The notes under the pieces: generated by a model
The model's input: the letters and a program-made list of their open reading frames with translations, nothing else
The model's database searches: none
What the model was told of the DNA's origin: nothing
Translations under genes and position numbers: made by a program
DNA from: DASSFG01 sp035550375
GTDB taxonomy: Bacteria; Planctomycetota; Planctomycetia; Pirellulales; JAICIG01
Direction: 5' to 3'
DNA: 64,000 nucleotides
Assembly: GCA_035550375.1 (NCBI GenBank)
Contig: DASZPH010000130.1
Coordinates: 1-64,000, forward strand
In this document: positions 28,020-38,200 of the stretch, piece by piece
Numbering within the stretch: position 1 is the stretch's first letter
How the letters are laid out: each line of letters opens with the position of its first letter

Positions 28020-29123
28020 CTATTCTTCTCTCTTAGGCTGATGCGAGACGTTACAGTTGGGCAACGTTTGTTCGAGTCGGTGCATACCTTGTTCAGTTAC
28101 ATCCGTACCGTGCAAACGCAAGGTCTTCAGGCCCGGCATTCTGCACAGTGCTTCGATGCCGTCATCGTCGATACTAGTATCAGACAAGTTGAGTGAGGTG
28201 AGGGACGTCAGCCCGCGCAGAGATTGAAGTTCGGCATTTCCGATCCAAGTTCGGGTCAAGCTGAGCTGTTCGAGATGAGGCAGTCGCCGAAGGTGAACCA
28301 GGCCTTTGCCCGTGATCTTATCGCTGTCCAAGTAAAGAACTCGCAGTTCGCTGAGCGTTGCAAGATGGGCCAGCCCAGCGTCGGTGATCCGGGTCTTGGT
28401 CAGGTTGAGGTCCATCAGCGTGCCCAGTTGGCCCACGTATCTGAGTCCCTCATTGTCAATCGGAGACCGGCAGAGATCGAGGCTTCGCAAATCCGAATTT
28501 GCTCACAGATGTTGTAGTCCGTGCCCCGTGACACGACTGCCGATCAAGTTCAGGGTGCAGAGCCGCCTCAACGGCGCCAAATGAGCAAGATCGTCGTCCG
28601 AGACGCCGCCGCCGAAGCTGAGGAACTCCAATCCCGTCAATGCCTCAAGATTTGACAGGTCGCTCTCGTGCGGAGTCCCGTGGAAGCCGAGCCCAATGGG
28701 CTCCTGGAAATGCTTGCGGCCTAGGAAGGTCAGCAGTCCGGGTTGTTCCTCGCCAGCATAGGAAAGTCCCGCGCCGATTTGTTCGAGTGCCGCCGCCGCG
28801 CGACGCTGCTTCTCGGTGCTTTGCAACTTGATACCGATCAGTCCGAGGCCTGTTCCCATGAGCAGGACGAGGAGCAGGAAGGTCCTCAAGCCGAACTGCG
28901 CACGGCGACGAACGAAGCATGCGCCTCCGATGACCACCAGTGTTGCCGTCGTGGCGACAACCAAGACGAGCAAGCAGAACTGCCACCCCATGCCGAGTTG
29001 CCGCCAAGCCTCCGCGCGCAGCAGCACCCAAGCGAGTAGTTCTGCCAGGAAGAGCGCGCCAAGCAGCGTCTTCGTGTTGAGCCAATGGAAGAGAGGTCGT
29101 GAAATCGTCGACGCCTTGGCCAT
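28020..29123 (-). pseudogene. membrane-anchored LRR protein gene split by an in-frame TGA
   Basis: Reading from the ATG at 29123, the product has two hydrophobic segments near the N-terminus, then the motif RAQFGLRTFLLLV and a membrane segment. LRRs follow up to RVTGHGLQHL, where a TGA occurs (28503-28505). The same frame continues without a gap: ANSDLRSLDLCRSPI and four or five further LRRs to the TAA at 28020. The register of the repeats is intact across the stop, so a single C-to-T change (CGA to TGA) explains it. Total length would be 367 codons. Possible outcomes are a truncated product of 206 residues, read-through, or a dead gene. The full-length protein would be a relative of the LRR protein at 14020. 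Confidence 0.75.
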
Positions 29124-29312
29124 CGTCGGGAATCGAGCGGATAACGGACAACCAAGATGGTCCGTTCGCTTGTGATTATCGTGGCTGCAGACGCGCGCAG
29201 CAATGATGGGTCAATTGAAAGTGTTTGACCGCCGGAATCTTGGCGGGTGGCGGACAAGGGTGTGGAAAGCCGAAGGCAATTCAACCCGCTTTCACCCAGA
29301 GCCGAAAGTAAT

Positions 29313-29360
29313 TCCACCCGCCCTCACCCCGGCCCTCTCCCAGAGGGAGAGGGAGAATGG
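29313..29360. repeat. CTCTCCC/GGGAGAG palindromic dispersed-type repeat
   Basis: The core CCCTCTCCCAGAGGGAGAGGG is a near-perfect palindrome embedded in CCGCCCTCACCCCGGCC. Sequences of this type translate as ALTPALSQRERE in spurious annotated peptides and recur in many planctomycete intergenic regions. Only one copy lies in this window. It sits between the LRR pseudogene promoter and the end of fliA. Confidence 0.55.
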
Positions 29361-29366
29361 CGACGA

Positions 29367-29406
29367 TAAAAAGAGAAAAGCCGGACCAGGTTTCCCCGGT
29401 CCGGCT
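29367..29406 (-). terminator. intrinsic terminator of the flagellar operon
   Basis: On the minus strand, AGCCGGACC (29406-29398) pairs perfectly with GGTCCGGCT (29387-29379) around a 10-nt loop. It is followed by TTTTCTCTTTTT (from 29378 downward). It lies about 60 bp after the fliA stop and should end transcription of flhA-flhF-flhG-fliA. Confidence 0.85.
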
Positions 29407-29465
29407 TCGCTCCTCTCTGCCAAAGCTCTGTATTGTTGTCGGTGAGGCCGAATCCGACCTCTCCG

Positions 29466-30248
29466 TCAGGTTCCAAACTCCGGACGCCGCCGCTCAAGCT
29501 GGCTCTGCAGCCGCTGGACGATCGAGCTGTGCATCTGGCTCACGCGGCTCTCCGAAAGATCGAGTGTGGCGCCGATCTCTTTCATCGTCAGCTCTTCGTA
29601 GTAGTAGAGGATGATGATCAGCCGCTCGTTGCGGTTCAGCCCCTTCGTGACCAACCGCATCAGGTCGGTTTTCTGGATGCGCCGCGTGGGGTCTTCCCCC
29701 TTCTTGTCTTCGAGGATGTCGATCTCGCGAACGTCCTTGTAGCTGTCGGTCTCGTACCACTTCTTGTTCAGGCTGATGAGGCCGACCGCGTTGGCGTCGA
29801 GCATCATCTTTTCCAGCTCGGGAACGGTGATTTCGAGTTGCGCGGCCAGCTCGGTTTCGGTCGGCTGGCGGCCGAGCCTGGTTTCCAGCGTCTTCATGGC
29901 CTCGTTGAGCTTGCTGGCCTTCGAGCGAACCAGCCGCGGCACCCAGTCCATCGTGCGCAGCTCGTCGAGCATCGCCCCGCGGATACGCGGCACGCAATAG
30001 GTCTCGAATTTCACACCCCGCGTCAGATCGAAAGCGTCGATCGCATCCATCAGGCCGAAGACACCGGCCGAGACCAGGTCGTCGAGCTCAACCCCTTCGG
30101 GCAAACGCGACCAGATCCGTTCGCCGTTGTACTTGACCAGCGGCAGGTAGGTTTCGACCAACCGATTGCGCAGATCCTGGTTTAACGGGTCGGCCTTGAA
30201 CGCTTCCCAGAGCTGAGCGACATCTTCTGCTGCGACCGTTGCTGCCAT
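29466..30248 (-). CDS. fliA: flagellar/motility-type sigma factor FliA (sigma-28 family)
   Basis: The 260-residue protein has sigma-70 regions 2, 3 and 4. Region 2 contains YLPLVKYNGERIWSRLP and VFGLMDAIDAFD, region 3 is near EKMMLDANAVGLISLNKK, and region 4 has the helix-turn-helix LTMKEIGATLDLSESRVSQM. Length and lack of a region 1.1 fit FliA/WhiG. In flagellated bacteria FliA drives the late flagellar genes and is held back by FlgM until the hook is built. Its place downstream of flhA, flhF and flhG matches the usual flagellar order. A good terminator follows. WhiG-like alternatives are less likely in this context. Confidence 0.92.
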   Translation of the reverse strand: MAATVAAEDVAQLWEAFKADPLNQDLRNRLVETYLPLVKYNGERIWSRLPEGVELDDLVSAGVFGLMDAIDAFDLTRGVKFETYCVPRIRGAMLDELRTMDWVPRLVRSKASKLNEAMKTLETRLGRQPTETELAAQLEITVPELEKMMLDANAVGLISLNKKWYETDSYKDVREIDILEDKKGEDPTRRIQKTDLMRLVTKGLNRNERLIIILYYYEELTMKEIGATLDLSESRVSQMHSSIVQRLQSQLERRRPEFGT

Positions 30249-30331
30249 GCACTCCTCCGTGATTGCACATCGCCGCCCACCAATCCATCTGCCCTCCTAA
30301 CGCGATCCAGCGTCGCGGCGGCCTGGAATGG

Positions 30332-30589
30332 TCACGGTTTGATTTTTCCTGGGGAGGCCGGTTCCTTGGCTTCCCGTGCGGCGATCTCCGCCGCGAGTCT
30401 ACTGCGAATCGATTCGAGGACGATCCAATCGGCCAGTGCCCCGACCATGCATCCCAGCGGATACGCCGCCAGCAAGCCGAGCCAGGCCGAAAACAAGGTT
30501 GATTCTGTGCCGCCGCCGTGAACGCATCCTCGTGCGATCACCGTGGCGAACGCCAACAAACCGAGGACTCCGCCGTAGCTGCGTGCCAC
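30332..30589 (-). CDS. small two-TM membrane protein in the flagellar operon
   Basis: The 85-residue product starts at GTG 30589, with GGGAG about 7 nt upstream. Two hydrophobic segments (about 6-22 and 33-55) are followed by a charged C-terminal helix rich in Arg, Glu and Ala. No family recognised. It lies between flhG (about 90 bp upstream) and fliA (about 80 bp downstream) on the same strand, so it is probably co-transcribed with the flagellar genes. It could be a membrane partner of FlhG/FlhF or of the export gate; that is inference from position only. Confidence 0.6.
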   Translation of the reverse strand: MARSYGGVLGLLAFATVIARGCVHGGGTESTLFSAWLGLLAAYPLGCMVGALADWIVLESIRSRLAAEIAAREAKEPASPGKIKP

Positions 30590-30679
30590 GCTCGCTTGCT
30601 CCCGACGGCCTCAGAGATGACGCAACCGACAAACTTTGCCAGCCGGCGGGTGGCCGACGGCGTGGATTATTATCGGTCG

Positions 30680-31654
30680 TCACACGTGTGTGGCTTGAAT
30701 TGATCGTCGGATTTCTTCTCCCGGTTGCCCGTCTTCAGCCTGAACAATCCCGACCCCGAACGGCCCGCTCGCCACTCTCTCCGGCAGCACTTCGTCTTTC
30801 CTATCTCCGGTCGATTGCTCGACTGATTCTGCCAGCCGGTCGATGATTTGTGCCGCCTGGGACGCGGGGGACGACAGCACGACGGGCATCTGCCGCTGCG
30901 CCGCCTCGGCGATCTCGCGACAATGGGCCAGCGACGCGGCACAGTCAAGTTCGAGGCCGAGGAAGCGACGGCACGCGTCACGCAAGCGTGACATGGCGCC
31001 CTGGGCCTGGCGGCCATCGGCCATGTTCATGACGACCTGTGCCATCGGCCCCTGGCGACCCCCGCCGAAGGTCTTGAGGGCGGCGTAGGCGTCGATCACA
31101 GACGTGCTGGCGGTCGTTGTCACGAGGAGCACACGATCCGCGGCTCTCCAGAATCGCTCGACGATGCGGGTGACGCCGCTGCCGGCGTCGATCACAACGT
31201 GATCGAACCGCTCGAGTCGGGCGAGGTCGGCGACGAGGCGCTCCTGCGCCGTCGCGGAGCAATCAGTGACGTGGCCGGTCGCCCAAGCGCCCGGCAACAC
31301 CCGGATTCCCGCCGGACCGTCCTGCATCGCTTCTTGAATACTCCGCCGACCGGCCAGGACATCACCGACCGTGTATCCTTGGCGCGTGCCGCAAAGGGCG
31401 GCCGTGTCGGCCTTGCCCAGGTCGCCGTCGACCACGAGCGTCCGCCGGCCCCGCCGCGCCAACGCTACGGCAAGGTTGACGGCAAGCGTCGTTGTTCCCA
31501 CCCCTCCCTTGCCGCCCGCGACCACGAGCAGTCCTGGGCGCTCTGCGGCCCCGCTGATAGCGGCGCGCCGCGCGCCGCGCATCATTTGTCGCAGGTGGTT
31601 GGCCTGGTCGGGCATGAGATGGCGTGGGCGATTGCCCGGTGTTTCCGTTTTCAA
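30680..31654 (-). CDS. flhG: FlhG/MinD-type P-loop ATPase with altered Walker A
   Basis: The 324-residue cytoplasmic protein is of the MinD/ParA superfamily and is placed directly after flhF, as FlhG (YlxH, FleN) is. FlhG sets flagellar number and position by acting on FlhF. Visible features are GGKGGVGTTTLAVNLA (about 47-62), TLVVDGDLGKAD (about 72-83) and FDHVVIDAGSGV. The signature lysine of the deviant Walker A (K49) is kept. The usually invariant P-loop lysine (GK[TS]) is Thr54. An N-terminal helix with DQANHLRQMM resembles the FlhG motif that activates FlhF. The C-terminal 40 residues look disordered. Spacing to flhF is 23 bp. Confidence 0.85.
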   Translation of the reverse strand: MKTETPGNRPRHLMPDQANHLRQMMRGARRAAISGAAERPGLLVVAGGKGGVGTTTLAVNLAVALARRGRRTLVVDGDLGKADTAALCGTRQGYTVGDVLAGRRSIQEAMQDGPAGIRVLPGAWATGHVTDCSATAQERLVADLARLERFDHVVIDAGSGVTRIVERFWRAADRVLLVTTTASTSVIDAYAALKTFGGGRQGPMAQVVMNMADGRQAQGAMSRLRDACRRFLGLELDCAASLAHCREIAEAAQRQMPVVLSSPASQAAQIIDRLAESVEQSTGDRKDEVLPERVASGPFGVGIVQAEDGQPGEEIRRSIQATHV

Positions 31655-31677
31655 GAATCCTGAGGAACGATCTCGAT

Positions 31678-32820
31678 CTACAATCCCACGATCTGCCGAG
31701 CCAGCCGCCCGGCGTCGGCCGGTCCAATGTCGTCCGGCACGTTCTGCCCGTGGGTCACGTAGCTCAGCGGCAAACCGCTTTTGCGCAGAATGGGTAGCAA
31801 GTGGCCGAGTCCGGCCGCTTCGTCGAGCTTCGTCAAAATGAGGGCCGTTGTTCCGACAGCGGCAAAGCGCTCGACCGTACCCGCCAGTACCGAGGGACTT
31901 GCCGTGCTCGACAGCGTCAGGTGGACCTCGTCGGGGTGCGCCTCGTCGATCAGTGCGGTCAGTTCCTTCAGTTTGATTTCGTCCGTCGGGCTGCGTCCGG
32001 CCGTGTCCATCAGGATGAGATCGAGATCGGCCATCCCGCGCAGCGCCTGCCTCATGTCGCCGGCCGTCGCCACCACCTGCATCGGCAGGTCGATGATGTC
32101 GGCATAGGTGCGAAGTTGCTCGACGGCTGCAATCCGATATGTATCGACGGTGATCAAGCCGACGCGCCGCTTGTCGCGCAGACGAAAGTTGGCCGCCAAT
32201 TTAGCGATGGTCGTCGTCTTGCCCACGCCGGTCGGCCCCACGAGGGCCACCAGCCGCGTCCGGCCCGGAGCCAGGGCGATCGGGCCCTGTATGGCGATCT
32301 CTCGCTCGATTTCTCCCGCCAGCCAGTTGCGGGCGATCCGCGCGTCGCCACGCACGGCCTTCGGCGCCGATCGTTCGACCTGCTGTACCAGATCTCGCGC
32401 CGCGTCCTCGTTAACCTCCGCGTCGATCAGGTCGGTAAACAGCCGGAACGACTCCTGCGACCACTCCGGCGGTCCGCCGCGCCGGCTCTGTTTGCACAAC
32501 TCCTCGACGAGCGAGTGCAGGTCGTCAAGCCGTCCCTTCAGCTCGTCACGAAACATGGCCTTGGCTTCCCATTCGATGCCCGGGGCCAATTCCTTCCGGA
32601 CCGCTCCGTCGTCGGCCTGGTTGCGTCGGGGCAGCCGGCTGGGCACGTTGACCTCGGTGGAAGCGGTGACTTCGATCTGCCGCAGCCCCGGAATCCAACT
32701 CCACAACACCCCGCCGCGGATCTCACGCGTGTGCAGCACGGCCGCCGCTGGTCCAAGCTCTCGGCGCACCAGCGCCAAAGCTTGCTGCATGGTGGGAGCC
32801 CGAAAAGTGCGAATATCCAT
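31678..32820 (-). CDS. flhF: flagellar biosynthesis GTPase FlhF
   Basis: FlhF is an SRP-type GTPase that marks the site of flagellar assembly at the membrane. The 380-residue protein starts MDIRTFRAPTMQQALALVRR, the typical FlhF N-terminus. It has a linker and N-domain (about 100-185) and a G-domain with GPTGVGKTTTIAKL (about 195-208), DTYRIAAVEQLRTYA, DTAGRSP and TKLDEAAGLG. The catalytic set looks complete. It lies 63 bp after flhA and 23 bp before flhG on the same strand, the classical flhA-flhF-flhG order. Confidence 0.95.
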   Translation of the reverse strand: MDIRTFRAPTMQQALALVRRELGPAAAVLHTREIRGGVLWSWIPGLRQIEVTASTEVNVPSRLPRRNQADDGAVRKELAPGIEWEAKAMFRDELKGRLDDLHSLVEELCKQSRRGGPPEWSQESFRLFTDLIDAEVNEDAARDLVQQVERSAPKAVRGDARIARNWLAGEIEREIAIQGPIALAPGRTRLVALVGPTGVGKTTTIAKLAANFRLRDKRRVGLITVDTYRIAAVEQLRTYADIIDLPMQVVATAGDMRQALRGMADLDLILMDTAGRSPTDEIKLKELTALIDEAHPDEVHLTLSSTASPSVLAGTVERFAAVGTTALILTKLDEAAGLGHLLPILRKSGLPLSYVTHGQNVPDDIGPADAGRLARQIVGL

Positions 32821-32883
32821 AGCGCGTCAAACGTAGGCAAAGATGTCCCGGCTCGATTCCATCAGTTCACTGAGCATGCCTTC

Positions 32884-34989
32884 TCATCCTTTTCCCGGCA
32901 CGGCGTCCATGACCAACCCGGTTGATTCGAGCTTCGTATCTCGGGTGATCTCGTTGTAGCTGAGGATGATCGCCTGCGGCAGTTGCGAGGCGGTCATCTG
33001 CCGCAACGCCGCCCGGATCTGCGGACTGACCAGCACCACGGGCGGATGTCCCCGATTGATGAGTTTTTCCAGCTCCTTGGCGATGACGCGGCAAGTGGCG
33101 TCGATGGCTTGGGGTGACATGCGGATGAACAGTCCCCGATCGTTGTGCTCGAAGCCGGCTCGAATGCGGTCTTCCAGAGCTGGATCGAGCGTCACCACGT
33201 GCAGTTTGTTAGCGGCATCGCGGTAGCGGGTGCAAATTGCGCGGGCCAGCCGGTGGCGGACGTATTCGGTAAGGAGCAAGGGGTCCTTCGTGCGACTCGC
33301 GTAGTCGCCCAGTGTCTCCAGGATCGGGCTGAGTTGTCGGATCGACACTTGCTCGCGCAGTAACATTTGCAGGATTTGCTGCACCTCGGCCAGCTTCATC
33401 TGGTTAGGAATCAATTCGTCGACCACGGCCGGAGAGGTCTTCTTCAGCTCGTCGACAAGATGCTTCGTGGCGTCGCGAGTCAGAATCTCGTCGGCATGAC
33501 GGCGAACCACCTCGGTCAGGTGCGTGGCCAGGACGCTCTGTGGCTCGACGACCGTGTAACCCAACATCTCGGCCTGATCGCGCATGCCCGGCTCAATCCA
33601 GACGGCCGGGGTGCCGAAGGCCGGTTCGCGCGTCTCCGTTCCCGCGAGCTTGCCGCTGGTCACGCCCGAATCGATGGCCAGCATCATGGTCGGGAAAACG
33701 GTCGCCTCGGCCACCGGGCAATCACCGACCTTGATACGATAGGTGTTTTGATCAAGGCGCATGTTATCGCGGATGCGCACTTTGGGCATGAGAATGCCCA
33801 CATCGGCCGCCACGTTCTGCCGCACCCGCTGGACGCGCTCCAGCAGGTCGCCGCCTCGCTTGGGGTCGGCCAGCCGGATCAGGCCCACGCCGATCTCGAC
33901 CTCCATCGGGTCGACATTGAGGTAATCCTCGATTCGTTCCTCCGGAGCTTTCTTCTCAGCGGCCTTCGCCTTGGCTTCCGAGGCGGCTTTTGCTTCTTTG
34001 TGGCGGCGCGTGATGGTTAACGCCAGGCCGATGCAGCCGCCTCCGAGCGCGAACAGCGGCAGACGCGGCAACTCGGTGAAGATCAGCGCGCCGAGAAAAG
34101 CACCGGTGACGCCCAGCGCCTGGGGCCGGGCGAAAAGCTGACCCAGGAACTCGCTCGGCAGGTTGGTCTCTTCCGTGCTGCGGGTGACGAGCAGACCGGC
34201 TGCCAACGAGATCAGGAAGGCAGGCACCTGGCTCACCAGCCCATCGCCGATCGTGAGCTTGGTGAACAGCGCCGCCGCCTGCGAGACCGACATGCCGTCT
34301 TCAATGACGCCGATGAACAGGCCGCCGATGATGTTGATCAGCGTGATGACGATGCCCGCGATGGCGTCGCCGCGTACGAACTTGCTGGCACCGTCCATCG
34401 CCCCGAAAAAGTCGGCCTGTTGTGTGATCTCGGCGCGCCGCCGCTGGGCCTCGCGTTCGTCGATGATGCCGGCGTTCAGGTCGGCGTCGATCGCCATCTG
34501 CCGGCCCGGCATGCCGTCCAAGGCAAACCGCGCCGCCACCTCGCTGATGCGGGTGGCACCCTTGGTGATGACCACGAACTGGATAAGCACGATGATGGAG
34601 AAGATGATCAGCCCGACGACCAGCCTGTCGCCGGCCACGAACTCGCCGAAACTTCGCACCACCCCGCCGGCCGCCTCCAGGCCGTCGCTGGCGGCCCGCG
34701 TGAGAATCAACCGCGTGCTGGCCACGTTCAGCACCAGCCGTCCCAGGGTGGTGGCCAGCAAAAGCGAGGGAAAAATGTTGAACTCCAGCGGCGTCTTTAC
34801 GTAGATGGTGGTGAGCAGCATGATCACCGCCACGCAGATATTGGCCGAGAGGAGCACATCCATCAGCGCGGCCGGCATCGGCACCATGATCACCAGCACG
34901 CTGGCGATGATTCCGACGGGCAGGACCAGGTCGGGCCAGCGCGCAAGGGCGGAGCCCAGACCCGACCGTGGCGGCGCAACGGGGGCCAT
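32884..34989 (-). CDS. flhA: flagellar export gate protein FlhA
   Basis: FlhA forms the nonameric export gate of the flagellar type III secretion system and binds substrate-chaperone complexes with its cytoplasmic domain. The protein has 701 residues from the ATG at 34989; a TTG at 35010 would add seven residues, and a GGAG lies about 10 nt before the ATG. About eight membrane segments occupy residues 20-320. The conserved FHIPEP-family loop is visible (FAGDRLVVGLIIFSIIVLIQ, ARFALDGMPGRQMAIDADL). The cytoplasmic domain covers about 345-700. No other structural flagellar gene is in the window. The 213 bp upstream to smc hold the likely promoter, but I see no sure box. Confidence 0.96.
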   Translation of the reverse strand: MAPVAPPRSGLGSALARWPDLVLPVGIIASVLVIMVPMPAALMDVLLSANICVAVIMLLTTIYVKTPLEFNIFPSLLLATTLGRLVLNVASTRLILTRAASDGLEAAGGVVRSFGEFVAGDRLVVGLIIFSIIVLIQFVVITKGATRISEVAARFALDGMPGRQMAIDADLNAGIIDEREAQRRRAEITQQADFFGAMDGASKFVRGDAIAGIVITLINIIGGLFIGVIEDGMSVSQAAALFTKLTIGDGLVSQVPAFLISLAAGLLVTRSTEETNLPSEFLGQLFARPQALGVTGAFLGALIFTELPRLPLFALGGGCIGLALTITRRHKEAKAASEAKAKAAEKKAPEERIEDYLNVDPMEVEIGVGLIRLADPKRGGDLLERVQRVRQNVAADVGILMPKVRIRDNMRLDQNTYRIKVGDCPVAEATVFPTMMLAIDSGVTSGKLAGTETREPAFGTPAVWIEPGMRDQAEMLGYTVVEPQSVLATHLTEVVRRHADEILTRDATKHLVDELKKTSPAVVDELIPNQMKLAEVQQILQMLLREQVSIRQLSPILETLGDYASRTKDPLLLTEYVRHRLARAICTRYRDAANKLHVVTLDPALEDRIRAGFEHNDRGLFIRMSPQAIDATCRVIAKELEKLINRGHPPVVLVSPQIRAALRQMTASQLPQAIILSYNEITRDTKLESTGLVMDAVPGKG

Positions 34990-35223
34990 GAACCAAACTC
35001 TCCGGGACAACGGGCGATCTCAGGTTGAGATCGAAGGAAATGAAAAGATTTGTCTAAAGTGGGCGGAAGAGGGGCGAAATTAGCCAAAACCCCGACGACT
35101 GTCCAGGGCGGTTTGGCAGGCCGACGGGCGGTCACCCGGTAAGCCGAAGACGTTAGGTAAGGCAAGGGAGAAGGCACGCCGACGGCATTCAGAGAAGAGG
35201 GGCCGCGTGGCGATACTTCGGCG

Positions 35224-38200
35224 CTAAGCGGATTCCCGGATGCGGGCGGGGGCGATCTGTCCGTCCTCGCTGATGTCCTCGAAGCGAACCGAGACGCGCT
35301 TGGAAACGCCCGACTCCCCCATCGTTACGCCATAAAGCGTGCCGGCGCAGGTCATCGTCTTCTTGGAGTGAGTGATGATGATGAACTGCGTCCAGGCGAG
35401 GAATTCTTGCAGCACGCCGATGAACCGCTCGATGTTGGCCTCGTCGAGCGCCGCGTCGACTTCGTCCAGCACGCAGAACGGGCTGGGACGGTACTGAAAA
35501 ATGGCCAACAGCAAGGCCACGCACGTGAGCGTTTTTTCGCCGCCGCTGAGCAGCGATACGCTCCTCAGTTCCTTGCCGGGCGGGCGGGCCACGATCTCAA
35601 TGCCGCTCTCGAGGACGTCGACACCCTCTTCCAACACCACGTCGGCCTGCCCGCCGCCGAACAGCTTGCGGAAGAGCGTCTGGAAGTTCGCGGTCACGAC
35701 CTCCAGCGTCTCCTCAAATAGCCGCCGGCTGTCGGCGTTGATCTTGCCGATGATCTGCACCAGGGAGTCCTTGGCCTTCGAGAGGTCTTCAAACTGCGCG
35801 GCAAGTTTTGCGTGCCGGGCCTCGAGCTCCTCCAACTCGGCCAGCGCGTCGAGATTCACCGTGCCGATATGGTTGATTTTCCGCCGTAGCTCGGCGATTT
35901 CTTGATCGACCTCGTCGCGCTCGCCCTGGGCCTCGGTCGACGGGGCGTGGTCCATCGCCGCCAGGTCGACCTGGTAGTCTTCCTTGAGCCGGGCGGCCAG
36001 CGTCGAGCGCTCGTGCCGCACTTCGTTGGCCGCCAGATCCCTGGCGTGTCGTTGCTGTTCCAGCGAGCGGGCCAGCGATTGCGCAGTCTGGGCGGCCGCC
36101 TGCAGTTCGCCCCGCGAGACACGCTTGGCCTCGTGCCGGCCGGCCAGGCTGGCAACTTCTGCCGCCAGCGACTCGCGCAGCAGATAACATCCGGCGAGCT
36201 CGCTCTCGGCCAAAAGCAAGCTTGCCTCGGCCTGACGGCGGCGCTGACGTGAGCGTGTAAGCTGCTGCCGGCAGTCGTCCACGCTGCGGCGGCGTTCCTG
36301 CTGGTCCCGCTGCAACTGGCTCAGGTGCGTCGTGAAGCTCGCCAGCCTCTCCTCGCACTTGGCCAGTTCGACTTTCGCCGCGGTCACGCTCTGCCTGGCC
36401 TGGTGCAACCGGTCGTCGGCCCTGCGCACGCGCTCGCGCGTCGCCTTCGACGCCTCTTCGAACTCGGCCAGACGCCCTTTTGCCGCCTCCGACGCGTGCT
36501 GGGTGGCGGTGAGCCGTCCCTCGGCCGAGCCGACGGCTTGCTCTTGTTGCTCTTGTTCGGCCGACAATCGGGCGAGTTGCTCGGTGAGCTGTGCCTGCCG
36601 GGCTTCGGCCGTTTTCAGTCGCAGGCGACAGTCGTTCAGCGCCTCGGTGGTCGTCTGCTGGGCGGCCGCCAGCTCGCGCTGACGGTCAGCCTGGCTGGCG
36701 AGGCGGCGCTCCAGGTCGTCGCATCCTGCCTGGGCGGTCTCCACCTTTGCCGCCAGGCCGGCCGATTGTTCCTTCAAGGCGCGCAGCTCGCTGCGTCGAG
36801 AGATGAGTCCGCCACCTGCCTGCTTGGGCCCGATGGAAAGCGTGCCGTCGGGGGCCAACATTTCGCCGTTGAGCGTCACGAAACCCGCGCCGCGACCGAT
36901 GCCCGAGGCGAGCGTCAAGGCGTCGGCCAGACTTCCGACGACCCAGGTGCGGCCGAGCAACCTTCGCACCAGACCGGCCAGCTCGCGTGAGGCGTCGACG
37001 TAATGGTCGGCGCGGCCGTGAACGCCCGGCAGCCCTTGCAAATCGCCCGGATCGTCCCATGCCGAGGGCTCCTCGCGAGCGACGTCGACGAAAGTGACGC
37101 GGCCGGCCAACCGTGGCGACGCCTGCTGGATCCAGCGTAAAAAGGGCTCGTCCGGCGCCACCACGAACGCCTGCCCCCTCTCTCCCAAGGCCGCCTCAAC
37201 CGCGGGCGCCATCTCGACCGAAACGTGCAACAAATCGGCGAGCATGCCGCGCACCGATCGCAGAGGACCCGTCTGTTCGCTGCGGATGACGTTCAGCACC
37301 TCCCTGGCGGCGGCCCCCACTCCTTCTTGCCGCGACTCAAGCTCTTCCAGCAGAGCGGCCCGTTCCCCCGCGGCCGTGTGGCGCTGACGCAACTGAGCCA
37401 ACTCGAGCAAAGTGGCCTTGAACTCGGTCTGCAACTCGGCAAGTTGGCTTTCCGCGGTGAGGTGCGCCTCGGTGTGGCGCTCGGCCACTTCCGACAATTC
37501 CTCGGCCTCTCGGCTCAACCGCTCGTGTTCGACCTGCCCCTCGGCCTGGGCCGATTTCGCTTCGGCAATTTGCCCGGCGCGGCGCTCGAGGGCGGCGAGA
37601 GCGGCGTCTCTCTGAGAGGCCAGCGAGGCCGCCTCGGTTTCTAGCGTGGCAACCGCGCGCGTGGCCTCCAGCGCGGCCTGCCGAATCAGTTCGTATTCCG
37701 ACCGGACCTGATCGAACTCGGCCGTGAGGGACGCCAGCTCTTTTTCGCATTGCGAGAGCACTTCGCCTTGCGCCTCTTTTCGGCGCAGGGCCTCGTCTGC
37801 CGCGGCCGCGGTCTCGGCAAGTTGTTGCTGCAAGTCGCCCGCCCGAACGCGCATGGCCGCGAGTTGCCTTAAGAGTCGAGCCTCCTCGCCGTCGGCGTCG
37901 TGGATGCGCCCGCGCTCGTCGTCGAGCGTCGCCTCGCGCGATGTGATTCGTTCGCGATTCTCCGCCGAACGTCCTTCGCACCGCTGCTGGGCGGCCACGA
38001 CCTCCGCCAGCTCCGCGTCGACCGCCAGCGCCTGCGACTCGAACTGTTCGGCCTCGGCCAGGGCCGCGTCGCGCCCGGCCGCCAGTTCGGCCAGTTCGCC
38101 TTCCAGTTCAGCAAGCCGCTCGCCGAGCCGCCGCCAATCGGCGCCCGCCACCTGCGTGCGCAACTCCTGCAGCCGGTCGGCGTACTCCTTGTAGCGCCGG

